A stretch of DNA of 64,000 nt from an uncultured Bryobacterales bacterium (GTDB lineage Bacteria > Acidobacteriota > Terriglobia > Bryobacterales > UBA6623): contig OX638379.1 in the NCBI GenBank assembly GCA_951813605.1, positions 2,242,471 through 2,306,470 of the forward strand, read 5' to 3'. The position numbers and the translations under genes are program-made. Below, piece by piece: positions 9,487 through 17,760 of the stretch. Position 1 is the stretch's first letter. The number at the start of each line of letters is the position of its first letter. The notes under the pieces were generated by a model that was not told where the DNA came from, did not search any database, and saw only the letters and a list, made by a program, of their open reading frames with translations.

Positions 9487-9537
9487 GGGGCTTATATACG
9501 AAAGTACCCGGTCAGGCCGCTTTCGTATATGAGCCCC
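9487..9537. repeat. 18-bp-stem hairpin at the left end of the nucleotidyltransferase element
   Basis: GGGGCTTATATACGAAAG at 9487-9504 pairs with CTTTCGTATATGAGCCCC at 9520-9537, with one G-T wobble and a 15-base loop. It begins exactly at the element boundary and ends seven bases past the stop codon of the second element gene. It could be a transposition end structure, a transcript end, or both. No U-run follows on the coding strand. Confidence 0.8.
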
Positions 9538-9543
9538 GGTCAG

Positions 9544-10086
9544 TCATGAAGAGGGGAGGAACTGTTGCAGAATGCGGCAAAGATCCCGTCTTCGGGTTTG
9601 GGAGTGGTGGATGGCGCGGGCGAGTTCGTAGAGGGTGAGGGCTTCGTGGAATTGGAGGGAACGAAGTTCGGCCGGCGTAATGGAAGCGAAAAGCTGGTAG
9701 AGGATGGGTTGGTCGAGTGGGGAGATGGTGGGTGCAAGCAGGAGATGACGGACGTGCAGGGCTGTCGGCCGGTGGGGGTGGCCGGCAAAATAGCGAGCCA
9801 GCAGGGAGCGGATCGTGAGGTGCTGGGAATCGTACAGCTGACGACAGCGGGCGTGGTGTCTGGGGCGGTTGAAAAGGTGGAGGGGCGGCGGGGTAACCGG
9901 ATAGGCGAAGTCGCAATAGGCGGGGCGGCGTGGAGGGGCGGCGAGTTTCCGGAGGTCAAGGGTTTGCAGGGCGATGATTTCCTCGTCGGTGGGAGAGCGG
10001 GTGTTGATTTCGGCGGGATGGCTGCAATAGTGGTCGATCTGTCGCCAGTCGACTCTGGAGAGCTTGATTGGGAAGGAGGGGGTCAT
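9544..10086 (-). CDS. Unrecognised 180-residue partner of the AbiEii-like nucleotidyltransferase
   Basis: Starts with MTPSFPIKLSRVDWRQIDHY; its ATG overlaps the stop of the upstream nucleotidyltransferase gene by 4 bases (ATGA), so translation is probably coupled. Mostly helical by eye and rich in His, Arg, Leu and Pro (HLTIRSLLARYFAGHPHRPT, LQFHEALTLYELARAIHHSQ). I do not recognise a family. The usual AbiEi antitoxin is a winged-helix protein encoded before the toxin; this one is encoded after it and shows no clear winged helix. By position it could be an antitoxin or accessory subunit. Confidence 0.62.
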   Translation of the reverse strand: MTPSFPIKLSRVDWRQIDHYCSHPAEINTRSPTDEEIIALQTLDLRKLAAPPRRPAYCDFAYPVTPPPLHLFNRPRHHARCRQLYDSQHLTIRSLLARYFAGHPHRPTALHVRHLLLAPTISPLDQPILYQLFASITPAELRSLQFHEALTLYELARAIHHSQTRRRDLCRILQQFLPSS

Positions 10087-10793
10087 TGGGCTTGTTCGAT
10101 GGATGGGGTCCGTCGAAAATAGTCGCGCATGATAGTGATGGCGTTTCGCGCAAGGTCGGGGTCTTTCGGATCGAGCAATTTGTTCCGTCCCTTTGCGTGC
10201 ATTGTATCGGCTGGAAGGTGGGTAAGGCTGTTAGCGAGGAGATCGCGGTCGTGTGAAGTGAAGATGCGAGTGGCAGCTTCCATGGTTGGGGGGGGTTCGT
10301 GGGTAATTGCCCAAGCGATGTCGTAGAGGTCGCGGGGTAGGTAGTCGTAGTTTGCATAGATGCGGAAGTAGAGTTTCTTGGCGAGAATCTCGGCGTTTGT
10401 TTCGATGGCGAGTCCGGTGTGTGGTTCGAATTGGCGGCTGGGGCCGGGTGTGGTGATGCGAGGCGCGTGGAGCCAGGAGACGGAGCCTCCGTCGGGGAAC
10501 AGGATTTCTCCCCGGTCAAGGCTGCAGAAGTGTGCGAGGTCGCCCGCATGGCTGGCGATCGCGTCTTCGAGTTCGAAGAGTCTGCGGTGGACTCGATTGG
10601 TGACTTCGAAGCTGGCGGTGAATAGATCGATGTCGAAGCTGGCGCGGTGGTCCCAGCGTGCAGAGAGAGCGGTTCCGCCGCCGAGTGTAAGATGCTTGAA
10701 GTTGAAGAACTTGGCGAGGATCGGTTGGGCTGCCAGCAGCAGTTTATTGGCGCCATCGGGAAGATTGAGGGGCTGGCGAGGCGATGGTGGCAT
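10083..10793 (-). CDS. AbiEii/AbiGii-type nucleotidyltransferase (toxin-like)
   Basis: 236 residues from the ATG before MPPSPRQPLNL; the frame is open further upstream only to a TTG in the flanking repeat. The DNA polymerase-beta-like nucleotidyltransferase core is clear: HLTLGGGTALSARWDHR, then SFDIDLF with the paired Asp metal ligands, and later LPRDLYDIAWAI, which matches the family's RDLYD motif. Known AbiEii and related proteins act as toxins that transfer nucleotides to RNA or use NTPs, paired with an antitoxin. Here the gene comes first and its overlapping partner second, the reverse of classical AbiE. Confidence 0.82.
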   Translation of the reverse strand: MPPSPRQPLNLPDGANKLLLAAQPILAKFFNFKHLTLGGGTALSARWDHRASFDIDLFTASFEVTNRVHRRLFELEDAIASHAGDLAHFCSLDRGEILFPDGGSVSWLHAPRITTPGPSRQFEPHTGLAIETNAEILAKKLYFRIYANYDYLPRDLYDIAWAITHEPPPTMEAATRIFTSHDRDLLANSLTHLPADTMHAKGRNKLLDPKDPDLARNAITIMRDYFRRTPSIEQAQ

Positions 10794-10856
10794 GGATTTC
10801 AGAATAGGGCACGAGGTGTCGTGGCGGATGTGCCGTAGGGGAGTGTGTAAGCCCCT

Positions 10857-10925
10857 ATGCGAAGAACGGGTGGCGGGCTGAATTAGCAAAGCTCGGCATC
10901 GAAATTAGCTGACCGAAACGACCAT
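10857..10925 (+). repeat. Short direct repeat upstream of cyclodeaminase, copy B
   Basis: Matches 7052-7117 with several substitutions. It follows the right end of the nucleotidyltransferase element directly and is itself followed by an IS256-type left end, which replaces the first third of the second cyclodeaminase copy. Confidence 0.8.
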
Positions 10926-10935
10926 TGATTGGGGC

Positions 10936-11025
10936 CCTGTCAGAAATTACGTGTGTGAGGTCTTTGGATGGTCTGAAAGGAGGACCTCTGATGACGAAGC
11001 ACAGGCAGCGGATCAGCGACGAGGT
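10936..11025 (+). mobile_element. IS256-family left-end remnant
   Basis: GCCCTGTCAGAAATTACGTG followed by TGTGAGG is the IS256-type terminal inverted repeat; close relatives occur at 61524-61550 and, inverted, at 53741-53763. It is followed by an SD (AAAGGAGG) and the start of a transposase frame (MTKHRQRISDEVF). The match to the cyclodeaminase repeat takes over at 11026. Only about 90 bases of the element remain. Confidence 0.72.
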
Positions 11026-11613
11026 ATTTGGTTCGCAAGGACGCCTGCCGCCTCGCGATTTTCGGCAGCGGCTTCCAAGCCGAGACTCAGCTCGAGGCGG
11101 TGTCATGCGCGCGCGAGCTGGAATCGGTTCGCGTATACAGCCGCAAGAAAGACTCGACGGGGGTCCTTCGCCCGTCGCATGAGCGAAAAGCTGGCCTTGC
11201 CAATCGAAGCCGTCGATTCTCCGGAAGAGGCCTTGGAGGACGCCGACATCGTCGCTACAGTCACAAGCGCCCGTCACCCGGTGTTCCCAGGTGCTCTGTC
11301 GAGGCCGGGTACACACATCAATGCCGCCGGCAGCAACCACGTGTTGCGTCGCGAATTGGATGCAGACACGATCCGCCGGGCAGCCGTGATCGCGGCGGAC
11401 TCTATCGAGCAGGCCAGGATGGAGGCCGGCGACCTAACGCAAGCTGCGGACGAGGGCGTGCTGGACTGGAGCAGCGTTTGCGAATTGCACGAAGTCTTGT
11501 CGGGAGCTCACTCCGGCCGGACCTCCGAAGACCAGACAACTCTCTTCGAGTCAGAAGGGCTGGCGGTCGAGGATGTCGCCATGGCCGACTACCTCTATCG
11601 AGCGTACCGGTAG
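11026..11613 (+). pseudogene. Ornithine cyclodeaminase-like pseudogene, copy B
   Basis: Corresponds to codons from about 115 of the intact gene onward. The first third is missing, replaced by an IS256 end. A one-base insertion (AAGAAAGACTCG instead of AAGAAAGCTCG) breaks the frame after VRVYSRKK. The remaining frame still reads ADIVATVTSARHPVFPG, HINAAGSNHV and so on to the normal end. It cannot make a working enzyme: it lacks the substrate-binding N-terminal part and is frameshifted. Confidence 0.88.
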
Positions 11614-11767
11614 CGATTACCATGTGGAGCGTGCCGCGCGCTCTTGCGTTAATTGTCGCTTTCGGCTTGCTGCTGGCAGTGCCGGCGGTCGCCCAGACAC
11701 CGTGGACCGCTCCGGAAGGAATCGACTGGCGGGCGGGCACGATTCATAGCGAAGGGACGCGACTCGC
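11026..11767 (+). repeat. Long direct repeat, copy B (about 742 bp)
   Basis: Partner of 7563-8304. The match ends inside the hydrolase coding region at codon 48, where copy A changes to unrelated sequence while copy B continues as the full-length gene. Confidence 0.88.
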
Positions 11768-12581
11768 AGCGGAGATTTTCTCGCTCGAATCGAATTCCGG
11801 CAGGAAGCTGCCGTGCATCTTAATGGCGCACGGCTGGGGAGGCACAGTGCGCGGATTGCGGCGCGACGCCCTCGCTTTTGCCAAAGCGGGTTACCTCGCC
11901 GTCGCGTTCGACTATCGCGGCTGGGGCAATAGCGACCCCAGGGTGATTCTCGCCGAGCCCGCTCCGGAGGGCAAGGCCGGGCGCTTCCAGGCCGAAGTGA
12001 TCGCAATCCGCGAGGTCGTTGATCCGGCAGAGCAGGGTCGCGACTGGCTCAACGCGATGCATTGGCTGCAATCCGAACCGATGTGCGACACCGCGAGGAT
12101 CGGCGTCTGGGGCAGCAGCTACTCCGGCGGCCACGTGCTCTATGTCGCTGCGCACGACAAGCGCGTCAAGGCGGTATTCAGCCAAGTCGGCGGGATGGAT
12201 TCGAGGTTCGTGGTCGCGAGCGAGCAGGCCACGGCAAGGACGCTGGACGAGGCGACGCGTCGCGCTCGCGGCGAACTGCCCTATCCGGAACCCGGGGCCG
12301 TCGAGGTCGGGGCTTTGCGCGGCGCTCCCATTCGCGACAAGCTGATGGATTACGCCCCCGCGGAGCTGGCCGTGCAAGCGTCGCATGCGGCTCTCATGTT
12401 CGTCATTGCCGAAAACGAAGAGCTGTTCGACAACAGGAACCATGCGATCAAGGCCCACGCCGCCGCCACTGGCGTCAAGAAGCTCGTGACCCTGCCCAGC
12501 ATCAAGCACTACGGGATCTACCGCGAGGCGCGCCAGCAGGCCCAGAAGCTGGCAATTGACTGGTTCAACGAGCACCTCTGA
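11622..12581 (+). CDS. Secreted alpha/beta hydrolase
   Basis: 319 residues with a signal peptide (MWSVPRALALIVAFGLLLAV, cleavage after VAQ). The alpha/beta-hydrolase core shows the oxyanion region LMAHGWGGT, AGYLAVAFDYRGWG, the nucleophile elbow GVWGSSYSGGH (central Ser), and a C-terminal His in LPSIKHYGIYREA. These are dienelactone hydrolase/X-Pro-dipeptidase-like features. The start is set by the signal peptide just after the copy B cyclodeaminase remnant; upstream open frame in the same phase is accidental read-through of that remnant. The substrate is unknown. Confidence 0.85.
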   Translation: MWSVPRALALIVAFGLLLAVPAVAQTPWTAPEGIDWRAGTIHSEGTRLAAEIFSLESNSGRKLPCILMAHGWGGTVRGLRRDALAFAKAGYLAVAFDYRGWGNSDPRVILAEPAPEGKAGRFQAEVIAIREVVDPAEQGRDWLNAMHWLQSEPMCDTARIGVWGSSYSGGHVLYVAAHDKRVKAVFSQVGGMDSRFVVASEQATARTLDEATRRARGELPYPEPGAVEVGALRGAPIRDKLMDYAPAELAVQASHAALMFVIAENEELFDNRNHAIKAHAAATGVKKLVTLPSIKHYGIYREARQQAQKLAIDWFNEHL

Positions 12582-12605
12582 GAATTCCGCATAGTCGCAA
12601 GTACA

Positions 12606-13103
12606 ATGGCCTCAGTGCCTGAGCCGCGTGCAGCCATATATCCGGGCTCCTTCGATCCCATCACCAACGGTCATCTCGATTTGATCAAGCGCGCCTCGAG
12701 GCAATTCGAGGAACTAGTTGTCGCCGTCCTGCGGCACGATACAAAAGCAGCCGAGTTCCCTCTGGCCGACCGGCTCGAGATGATCCGGGATGCCGTCGCC
12801 GGGCTGGACAACGTGCGCGTCGGCAGCTTCGACGGCTTGCTGGTGGACTACGCCCGCCGGCAGGGCGCGCGCCTAATCCTGCGCGGTATCCGAGCTGTGT
12901 CCGACTACGAGTACGAACTGCAAATGGCCCTCATGAATCGGAAACTCGCCCCGGAGATCGAAACCATTTTCATGTTGCCCGGGGAGACGTTCACCTACCT
13001 CAGCTCGCGCCTCGTGAAGGAAGTCTGCCGCCACGGCGGGCAGATTGACGACCTAGTGCCTCCTCATGTAGCTGACCGGCTGCGGGCGATGCGGCGTCGG
13101 TGA
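12606..13103 (+). CDS. coaD: Phosphopantetheine adenylyltransferase
   Basis: 165 residues. Catalyses the penultimate step of coenzyme A synthesis, making dephospho-CoA from 4'-phosphopantetheine and ATP. The nucleotidyltransferase signature YPGSFDPITNGHLDL (TxGH form), LILRGIRAVSDYEYELQ and the terminal SSRLVKEV motif are all present. Length is normal. It lies 24 bases after the hydrolase and is followed at close distance by an aminotransferase and manA, all in the same direction. Confidence 0.96.
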   Translation: MASVPEPRAAIYPGSFDPITNGHLDLIKRASRQFEELVVAVLRHDTKAAEFPLADRLEMIRDAVAGLDNVRVGSFDGLLVDYARRQGARLILRGIRAVSDYEYELQMALMNRKLAPEIETIFMLPGETFTYLSSRLVKEVCRHGGQIDDLVPPHVADRLRAMRRR

Positions 13104-13127
13104 GCGCAGACGGGCTAGCCTATATTT

Positions 13128-14303
13128 ATGGAGTTTTCCGAACGTGTCGGGCGGATCAGCGAATCCGCCACCATGGCGGTGACCGCCGAGGCCGGCCGAC
13201 TCAAGCGAGCGGGCGTCGACGTCGTGGCTTTGGGTGCCGGCGAGCCCGACTTCCCCACTCCCGAGAGCATCAAGCAAGCGGCTGTACGGGCCATCGAGAG
13301 CAATTTCACTAGGTACACCGCCGCAGGCGGCATTCCCGAACTCAAGGAAGCGATTGTGGCGTGGCACGCTCGGGAGTTTGGGACTAGCTACGCACCCAGC
13401 GAATGCATCGCGACCGTCGGCGGCAAGCACGCGATCTTCAACTTCTTGGCGGCCTTGGTGGACCGTGGCACCGAGGTCATCCTTCCTGTGCCGTACTGGG
13501 TGACGTTTTTCGACGTGATCAACTACTACGGCGGGACGCCGGTGAAGGTAGTGACGAAAGAGTCGAACGCCTTCTCGCTGACGGCGGAAGACATTGAAAG
13601 CGCCATCACGGATCGCACCAAGGTCGTGGTAGTCAACTCGCCGAACAACCCTTCGGGCGCGGTCGTCGAGCGCGAGGAGTTCGAACGGATCCTCGCTCTG
13701 ACCGCGAGCCGCGGCATCATGCTGCTCAGCGACGAATGCTACAGCCACTTCGTCTACAGCTCGAAACCGTTCTCGATCGCGGCGGCGGCAGGCGCCAAGC
13801 CCAATGTCGCTGTGGCGGGCTCGCTGTCGAAGACCTTCGCCATGACAGGCTGGCGTCTGGGCTACCTGCTCGGCCCTGCGGAGTTGATCGGCAATGTGAA
13901 CAAGCTCCAGAGCCACGCAACGTCGAATCCGACTTCCATAGCACAGAAGGCTGCCGTAGAGGCGCTCACCGGATCCATGGACGCTGTATACGCAATGCTC
14001 GGGAAGTACCGGGAGCGTCGCGAGTACGTTGTCGCCGCGCTCAACGACATCCCCGGAGTGCGCTGCCCGCAGCCGAACGGGGCGTTCTACGCGTATCCAA
14101 ACGTCAGCGCCTGCTTCGGCATGGGCGGAGTCGACTCCTCGATGGACTTCGCCAGGAAGCTGCTGAGCGAGGCGCATGTCGCCCTGGTGCCTGGCGAGGC
14201 CTTCGGCACCTCCCAGCAAATCCGCCTCTCCTACGCGGCGTCCATGGCGGACCTCCGGGAAGGCATCAACCGTATACGCAGCTTTATCGCCGGGTTGACG
14301 TGA
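13128..14303 (+). CDS. Class I pyridoxal-phosphate aminotransferase (aspartate aminotransferase type)
   Basis: 391 residues, fold type I. Motifs: LGAGEPDFPTPE at the N-terminus, VVNSPNNPSGAVV, LLSDECYSHFVY, the PLP lysine in GSLSKTFAMTGWRLGYL, and the Arg of IRLSYAAS that binds the substrate carboxylate. Closest in look to the Thermus/Bacillus-type aspartate (or aspartate/prephenate) aminotransferases. Its stop codon overlaps the GTG of manA (GTGA), indicating an operon. Confidence 0.9.
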   Translation: MEFSERVGRISESATMAVTAEAGRLKRAGVDVVALGAGEPDFPTPESIKQAAVRAIESNFTRYTAAGGIPELKEAIVAWHAREFGTSYAPSECIATVGGKHAIFNFLAALVDRGTEVILPVPYWVTFFDVINYYGGTPVKVVTKESNAFSLTAEDIESAITDRTKVVVVNSPNNPSGAVVEREEFERILALTASRGIMLLSDECYSHFVYSSKPFSIAAAAGAKPNVAVAGSLSKTFAMTGWRLGYLLGPAELIGNVNKLQSHATSNPTSIAQKAAVEALTGSMDAVYAMLGKYRERREYVVAALNDIPGVRCPQPNGAFYAYPNVSACFGMGGVDSSMDFARKLLSEAHVALVPGEAFGTSQQIRLSYAASMADLREGINRIRSFIAGLT

Positions 14304-15289
14304 ATCGACTGGAGCCGCTGAAATTTCGTCCCTCGCTGCGCGAGAAAGTCTGGGGAACCCACGACATCGCGCCGCTGAACGGGCCTTGCGAGCGCCGGAT
14401 CGGCGAGGCTTGGTGCCTGCATGATGGCAGCAAGGTCGCCGACGGAGAGTTGGAAGGGCGGTCCGTCGCCTCGCTGGTCGAGGAATTCGGCGAGCGCCTC
14501 ATGGGATCGTGCTGGCGGTCGTCGGTCTTCCACGGGCGGAACGGTCCGGGCTCGCGCCTAGGGCTCCCGCGCGGCTCGTTCCCGATTGTCGGCAAGATAC
14601 TGTTCGGGGCCGACAAGCTGTCCATTCAAGTGCATCCCGACAACGCGAGCGCCAAGCGTCTGGACGGTGCCACCGGAAAGACGGAGCTATGGTACGTGAC
14701 AGCCGCCGCGCCCGGCGCCCAGCTCGGCCTGGGCACGCTCGAGAGCCTCGAGCCCCATCAACTTGCCAAGGCAGCGGTCGACGGAAGCATCGAACAGCGA
14801 CTGCGCTGGCTGCCGGCGCGACCGGGCCAGTGCGTGCTGTTGCCCGCAGGCACCGTCCATTCCCTGCGCGGCGGCGCGGTGCTGTGCGAGATCCAGCAGA
14901 ACTCGGACATCACGTACCGGCTCTTCGACTACGGTCAAGCTGGCCTAGACGGCCAGTTACGTCCTCTGCAGATCGAGCGGGCCGTCCAGGTCGCGAACAC
15001 GGCTTCCCGGCCGGAGCCCAGGCGTGGGAGCATCCAAGCCACCGACCCATGCCGCACCATGCACCTCGGCAAGTGCCCCTATTTCGCAGCCGATCTGCTG
15101 AGTTGGGACGCTCCGTTCCTGTACTCCCCCGATCCCCGGAGATGCCAGCTCCTTCTGATCGTGCGCGGCTTCGGGTCGCTGCACGGCATCCCGTTCGACG
15201 CGGGCGACGCATTCCTGATCCCGGCAGAGTCCGCCCGCTTCCCGGCGGACGGCTGGAAGGCAGAGGCGGTGCGAGCTTACCTCCCCTGA
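14300..15289 (+). CDS. manA: Mannose-6-phosphate isomerase, class I
   Basis: 329 residues from a GTG overlapping the previous stop. Interconverts fructose-6-phosphate and mannose-6-phosphate. Zinc site pieces are visible: SIQVHPDN (Gln, His), GKTELWYV (Glu) and LPAGTVHSL (His), followed by EIQQNSDITYRLFDYG. An upstream extension of the open frame lies inside the aminotransferase gene and is not used. The 3' end overlaps the convergent MFS gene by 13 bases. Confidence 0.92.
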   Translation: MNRLEPLKFRPSLREKVWGTHDIAPLNGPCERRIGEAWCLHDGSKVADGELEGRSVASLVEEFGERLMGSCWRSSVFHGRNGPGSRLGLPRGSFPIVGKILFGADKLSIQVHPDNASAKRLDGATGKTELWYVTAAAPGAQLGLGTLESLEPHQLAKAAVDGSIEQRLRWLPARPGQCVLLPAGTVHSLRGGAVLCEIQQNSDITYRLFDYGQAGLDGQLRPLQIERAVQVANTASRPEPRRGSIQATDPCRTMHLGKCPYFAADLLSWDAPFLYSPDPRRCQLLLIVRGFGSLHGIPFDAGDAFLIPAESARFPADGWKAEAVRAYLP

Positions 15290-16575
15290 GGAGGGTGGTG
15301 GACGGCGTCCGGCGGCGCCTGCGGGCCGCCCCATGACCGGCGGAGCGACAGCGCCCAGATCACGGCCGGGCCGAGCATCGCGATGCCCAGGCCGAGCGCG
15401 CCAGTGCGCGCCGGCACGCCTCGGTCGAGGATCTGTCCCATGCAATAGGTCGAAACCGACGCTGTTCCCATGAAAAGTCCCATGTCCGCAGCGAAGACCC
15501 GCCCGAGGTACCGGTTTTCCGTGTTGAGGTGCAGCAGCGTGGTGGAAAACACCCATACGAGCGCCGCTCCGGCGTGCGCGAGAACCAAGAACAGTCCCGC
15601 GACAGGCACGAAGAGCGTCTGGCTGAACAACATGTAACCGCAGCCCGCCGAGATGTAGCCCAAGAGCACCGCGGCTCGCATGGTGGGCTGGCTCTTGCTG
15701 AAGTGGCGTCCCAGCACCAGCGGCCCGAGAATCGAGCCGGATCCCTGAAAGGCAAAGAGAATCGCCATGCCGAGGGCCGCGCTGCCCTCGACGGCGAATT
15801 CGCGGCTGCCAAGGATGGTCGTCAGCACGACTCGGGCCCCCATGATCCCGAGGCCGAACTTCAAAGTCAGAAGAGTCAGCAGTCGCCAGTCGCGGACCAT
15901 GTAGAAGAAGCCTTCGACGATGGGGCGGAAGCTCAGCGCGTCGAGCCACGAAATCTTGCGGCTGCCGGCAAGATGGCGCTCGAATGCCCTGACGCGATAG
16001 ACGAACCACGCGGACACGAGGAACGACAGCGAATTCGCCACGAATACGAACGCGCGGCCCAAGTAGGCGACGGCAAGCCCTCCCAGTGCGGCGCCGAGCG
16101 TGACAGTCAGAGACCAAGTGGTAGAGCCCAGCGCGTTAGCGACCGGCAGGTTATCGCGCTTGACCAAGCTTGGAAGGATGGCGTTGCGCCCGGCCTCGAA
16201 GAACGCCGCAGTCCCGATCTCGAGCGCCAGCAGCGAGTAAAGCAGCCAGATCTGGTCCTCTCTCGTGATCAGGAGCATGCAAAGGACCAGGCAGGCTCTC
16301 ACTACATCGCTGACGAGCATCACCTTGCGGCGGCTCAGGCGGTCGTTGACGGCCCCGGCGGTGGGGCCCAGGAGCATCATGGGCAGGATCTGCAGGATCG
16401 CCGCCCAGGCTACGGTCTCGGCCCTGCCGGTGAGTTCAAGAAGCAGGGAGTAGATCGCGACCGAGTAGAACCAGTCCCCTGCACCGCTGATCAGCTGGGC
16501 AAGCCAGACCCTGCGGAAGTTGGGGGCACTGCGCAGCAGGTGCCAATAGCCGCGAAGGGTGACTCGTTCCGCCAA
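15277..16575 (-). CDS. MFS transporter (MFS_3/EntS-like)
   Basis: About 432 residues with 10-12 hydrophobic segments. Motif-like pieces: VWLAQLISGAGDWFYSVAIY in the first helix and the MFS loop GPTAGAVNDRLSRRKVMLVSD. The style matches the MFS_3 group of drug or siderophore exporters. The start is uncertain. The frame is open into trpS, where a GTG at 16653 exists, but a TTG at 16575 just after the trpS stop is more economical; the conserved part begins at RGYWHLLRSAPNFRRVWLA. It is probably co-transcribed with trpS. Confidence 0.8.
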   Translation of the reverse strand: MAERVTLRGYWHLLRSAPNFRRVWLAQLISGAGDWFYSVAIYSLLLELTGRAETVAWAAILQILPMMLLGPTAGAVNDRLSRRKVMLVSDVVRACLVLCMLLITREDQIWLLYSLLALEIGTAAFFEAGRNAILPSLVKRDNLPVANALGSTTWSLTVTLGAALGGLAVAYLGRAFVFVANSLSFLVSAWFVYRVRAFERHLAGSRKISWLDALSFRPIVEGFFYMVRDWRLLTLLTLKFGLGIMGARVVLTTILGSREFAVEGSAALGMAILFAFQGSGSILGPLVLGRHFSKSQPTMRAAVLLGYISAGCGYMLFSQTLFVPVAGLFLVLAHAGAALVWVFSTTLLHLNTENRYLGRVFAADMGLFMGTASVSTYCMGQILDRGVPARTGALGLGIAMLGPAVIWALSLRRSWGGPQAPPDAVHHPPQGR

Positions 16576-16585
16576 TTCCGAGCAC

Positions 16586-17605
16586 TCAGAGGGAGTACAG
16601 CCCCGTGCGTTTCTTCGCCTGCCGCACCGTCTCCTCGGCAATGGGCGCGACACGGGCGGCGCTGCCTCTCAGCACGCCCCGCAAGTAGTCCCGGTTGTCC
16701 ATCAATTCCGCGAAACGGCGCTGGATGGGCTCGAGCTTGGCATTCACCATCTCAGTGACTTCCTTCTTCAAGGCGCCGTAGCGCATGTCCGGGAAATGAA
16801 GGGACATTCTCTCGTCGCTCCAATCGCTGAAGGCTTGGAAGATTGTGAGGAGGTTCGAGACGCCCGCTCCGGGGTTTTCCCAGTTCACGCCGGGCTGCGA
16901 ATCGGTCTTGGCCCGTCCTATCTTCTTGCGTACGCGCCCGGGAGGGTCGAGCAGGCTGATGGAGTGGTTCGGAGCATTCGCCGACTTGCTCATCTTCCTG
17001 GTCGGGTCGTCGAGGCCCATGATCCGGGCACCGACCATCGGCAGCTTCGTCGCCGGGATCTCGAAGGTCCGGCCGTAGAGCTTGTTGAAGCGCGCGGCGA
17101 TGTTGCGCGTCAGTTCCATGTGCTGTGACTGATCGTCGCCGACCGGGACTAGCTTGGCTTGGTACAGGAGAATGTCGGCCGCCATCAGGACCGGGTATAG
17201 GAACAGGCCCGTACCGATCGAGTCCTGATTCCCGCCGGCCTGCAGGGTCTTGGCCTTGAATTGGGTCATGCGGCCCAGCCAGCCGAATGGCACGGTGCAA
17301 GTGAAAATCCAGGCCAGTTCGACGTGCGCGGAAATCTGGGATTGGACGAACACCGCGGAGTGCGCTGGATCGAGGCCCGCCGCTAAGTACAGCGCCGCGA
17401 CTTTCTCGCAGCTCTCGCGCAGGGTCTTCGGATCCTGCCGCACGGTAATAGCGTGCTGGTCGACGATGCAGAAAATCGGCTCGTAGTCGTACTGGATCCG
17501 AGCCCAGTTGCGCAATGCTCCTAAGTAATTGCCTATATGCAGCTCGCCGGTGGGCTGCATGCCCGAAAAAATCCTTGGCTTCATTAGCGCAGCGGGAATT
17601 TCCAT
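16586..17605 (-). CDS. trpS: Tryptophanyl-tRNA synthetase
   Basis: 339 residues, class Ic synthetase. The HIGH-type motif appears as MQPTGELHIGNYLGALR and the second signature as KMSKSANAPNHSI. GDDQSQHMELTRNIAARFN, typical of bacterial TrpRS, lies between. Length is normal. The MFS gene follows directly downstream; a LysR gene diverges upstream. Confidence 0.96.
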   Translation of the reverse strand: MEIPAALMKPRIFSGMQPTGELHIGNYLGALRNWARIQYDYEPIFCIVDQHAITVRQDPKTLRESCEKVAALYLAAGLDPAHSAVFVQSQISAHVELAWIFTCTVPFGWLGRMTQFKAKTLQAGGNQDSIGTGLFLYPVLMAADILLYQAKLVPVGDDQSQHMELTRNIAARFNKLYGRTFEIPATKLPMVGARIMGLDDPTRKMSKSANAPNHSISLLDPPGRVRKKIGRAKTDSQPGVNWENPGAGVSNLLTIFQAFSDWSDERMSLHFPDMRYGALKKEVTEMVNAKLEPIQRRFAELMDNRDYLRGVLRGSAARVAPIAEETVRQAKKRTGLYSL

Positions 17606-17760
17606 TCTATCGCCCGGCCTCAGCGCCGACAGACCGCCTCAGCAGAGGCTGTAGGAATGCAGCAATCGCCCTATGTAACGTGATGTAAACTGTAACCTGG
17701 GCATCGGAGTGGCATGGCAGGCGTCATGCCTACACGACCGGTGCGGAGCACGGTCGGGTC

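Larger units (their letters stand above)
9488..10855. mobile_element. 1.37-kb TIR-bounded element carrying a nucleotidyltransferase pair, no transposase
   Basis: The element is inserted in the duplicated upstream region. The uninterrupted copy A reads GGTATGCGAAGAACGG. In copy B the left flank ends GTGTGCGAAG and the right flank resumes TATGCGAAGAACGG, which gives a 7-9 bp target duplication. The ends are inverted repeats, GGGCTTATATAC on the left and GTGTGTAAGCCCC on the right. The only coding content is the two overlapping minus-strand genes. The coding strand is unusually C-rich and G-poor compared with adjacent genes. Boundaries are inferred by comparing the two copies. The mobilising enzyme is unknown. 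Confidence 0.68.

Noticed and set aside
13053..14219. A 388-codon minus-strand frame opposite the aminotransferase
   Set aside because: Antisense shadow of a clearly recognised PLP enzyme.
15529..16758. A 409-codon plus-strand frame opposite the MFS and trpS genes
   Set aside because: Composition is that of an antisense shadow (Gln/Arg/Glu rich, no motif), and both genes opposite are well supported.
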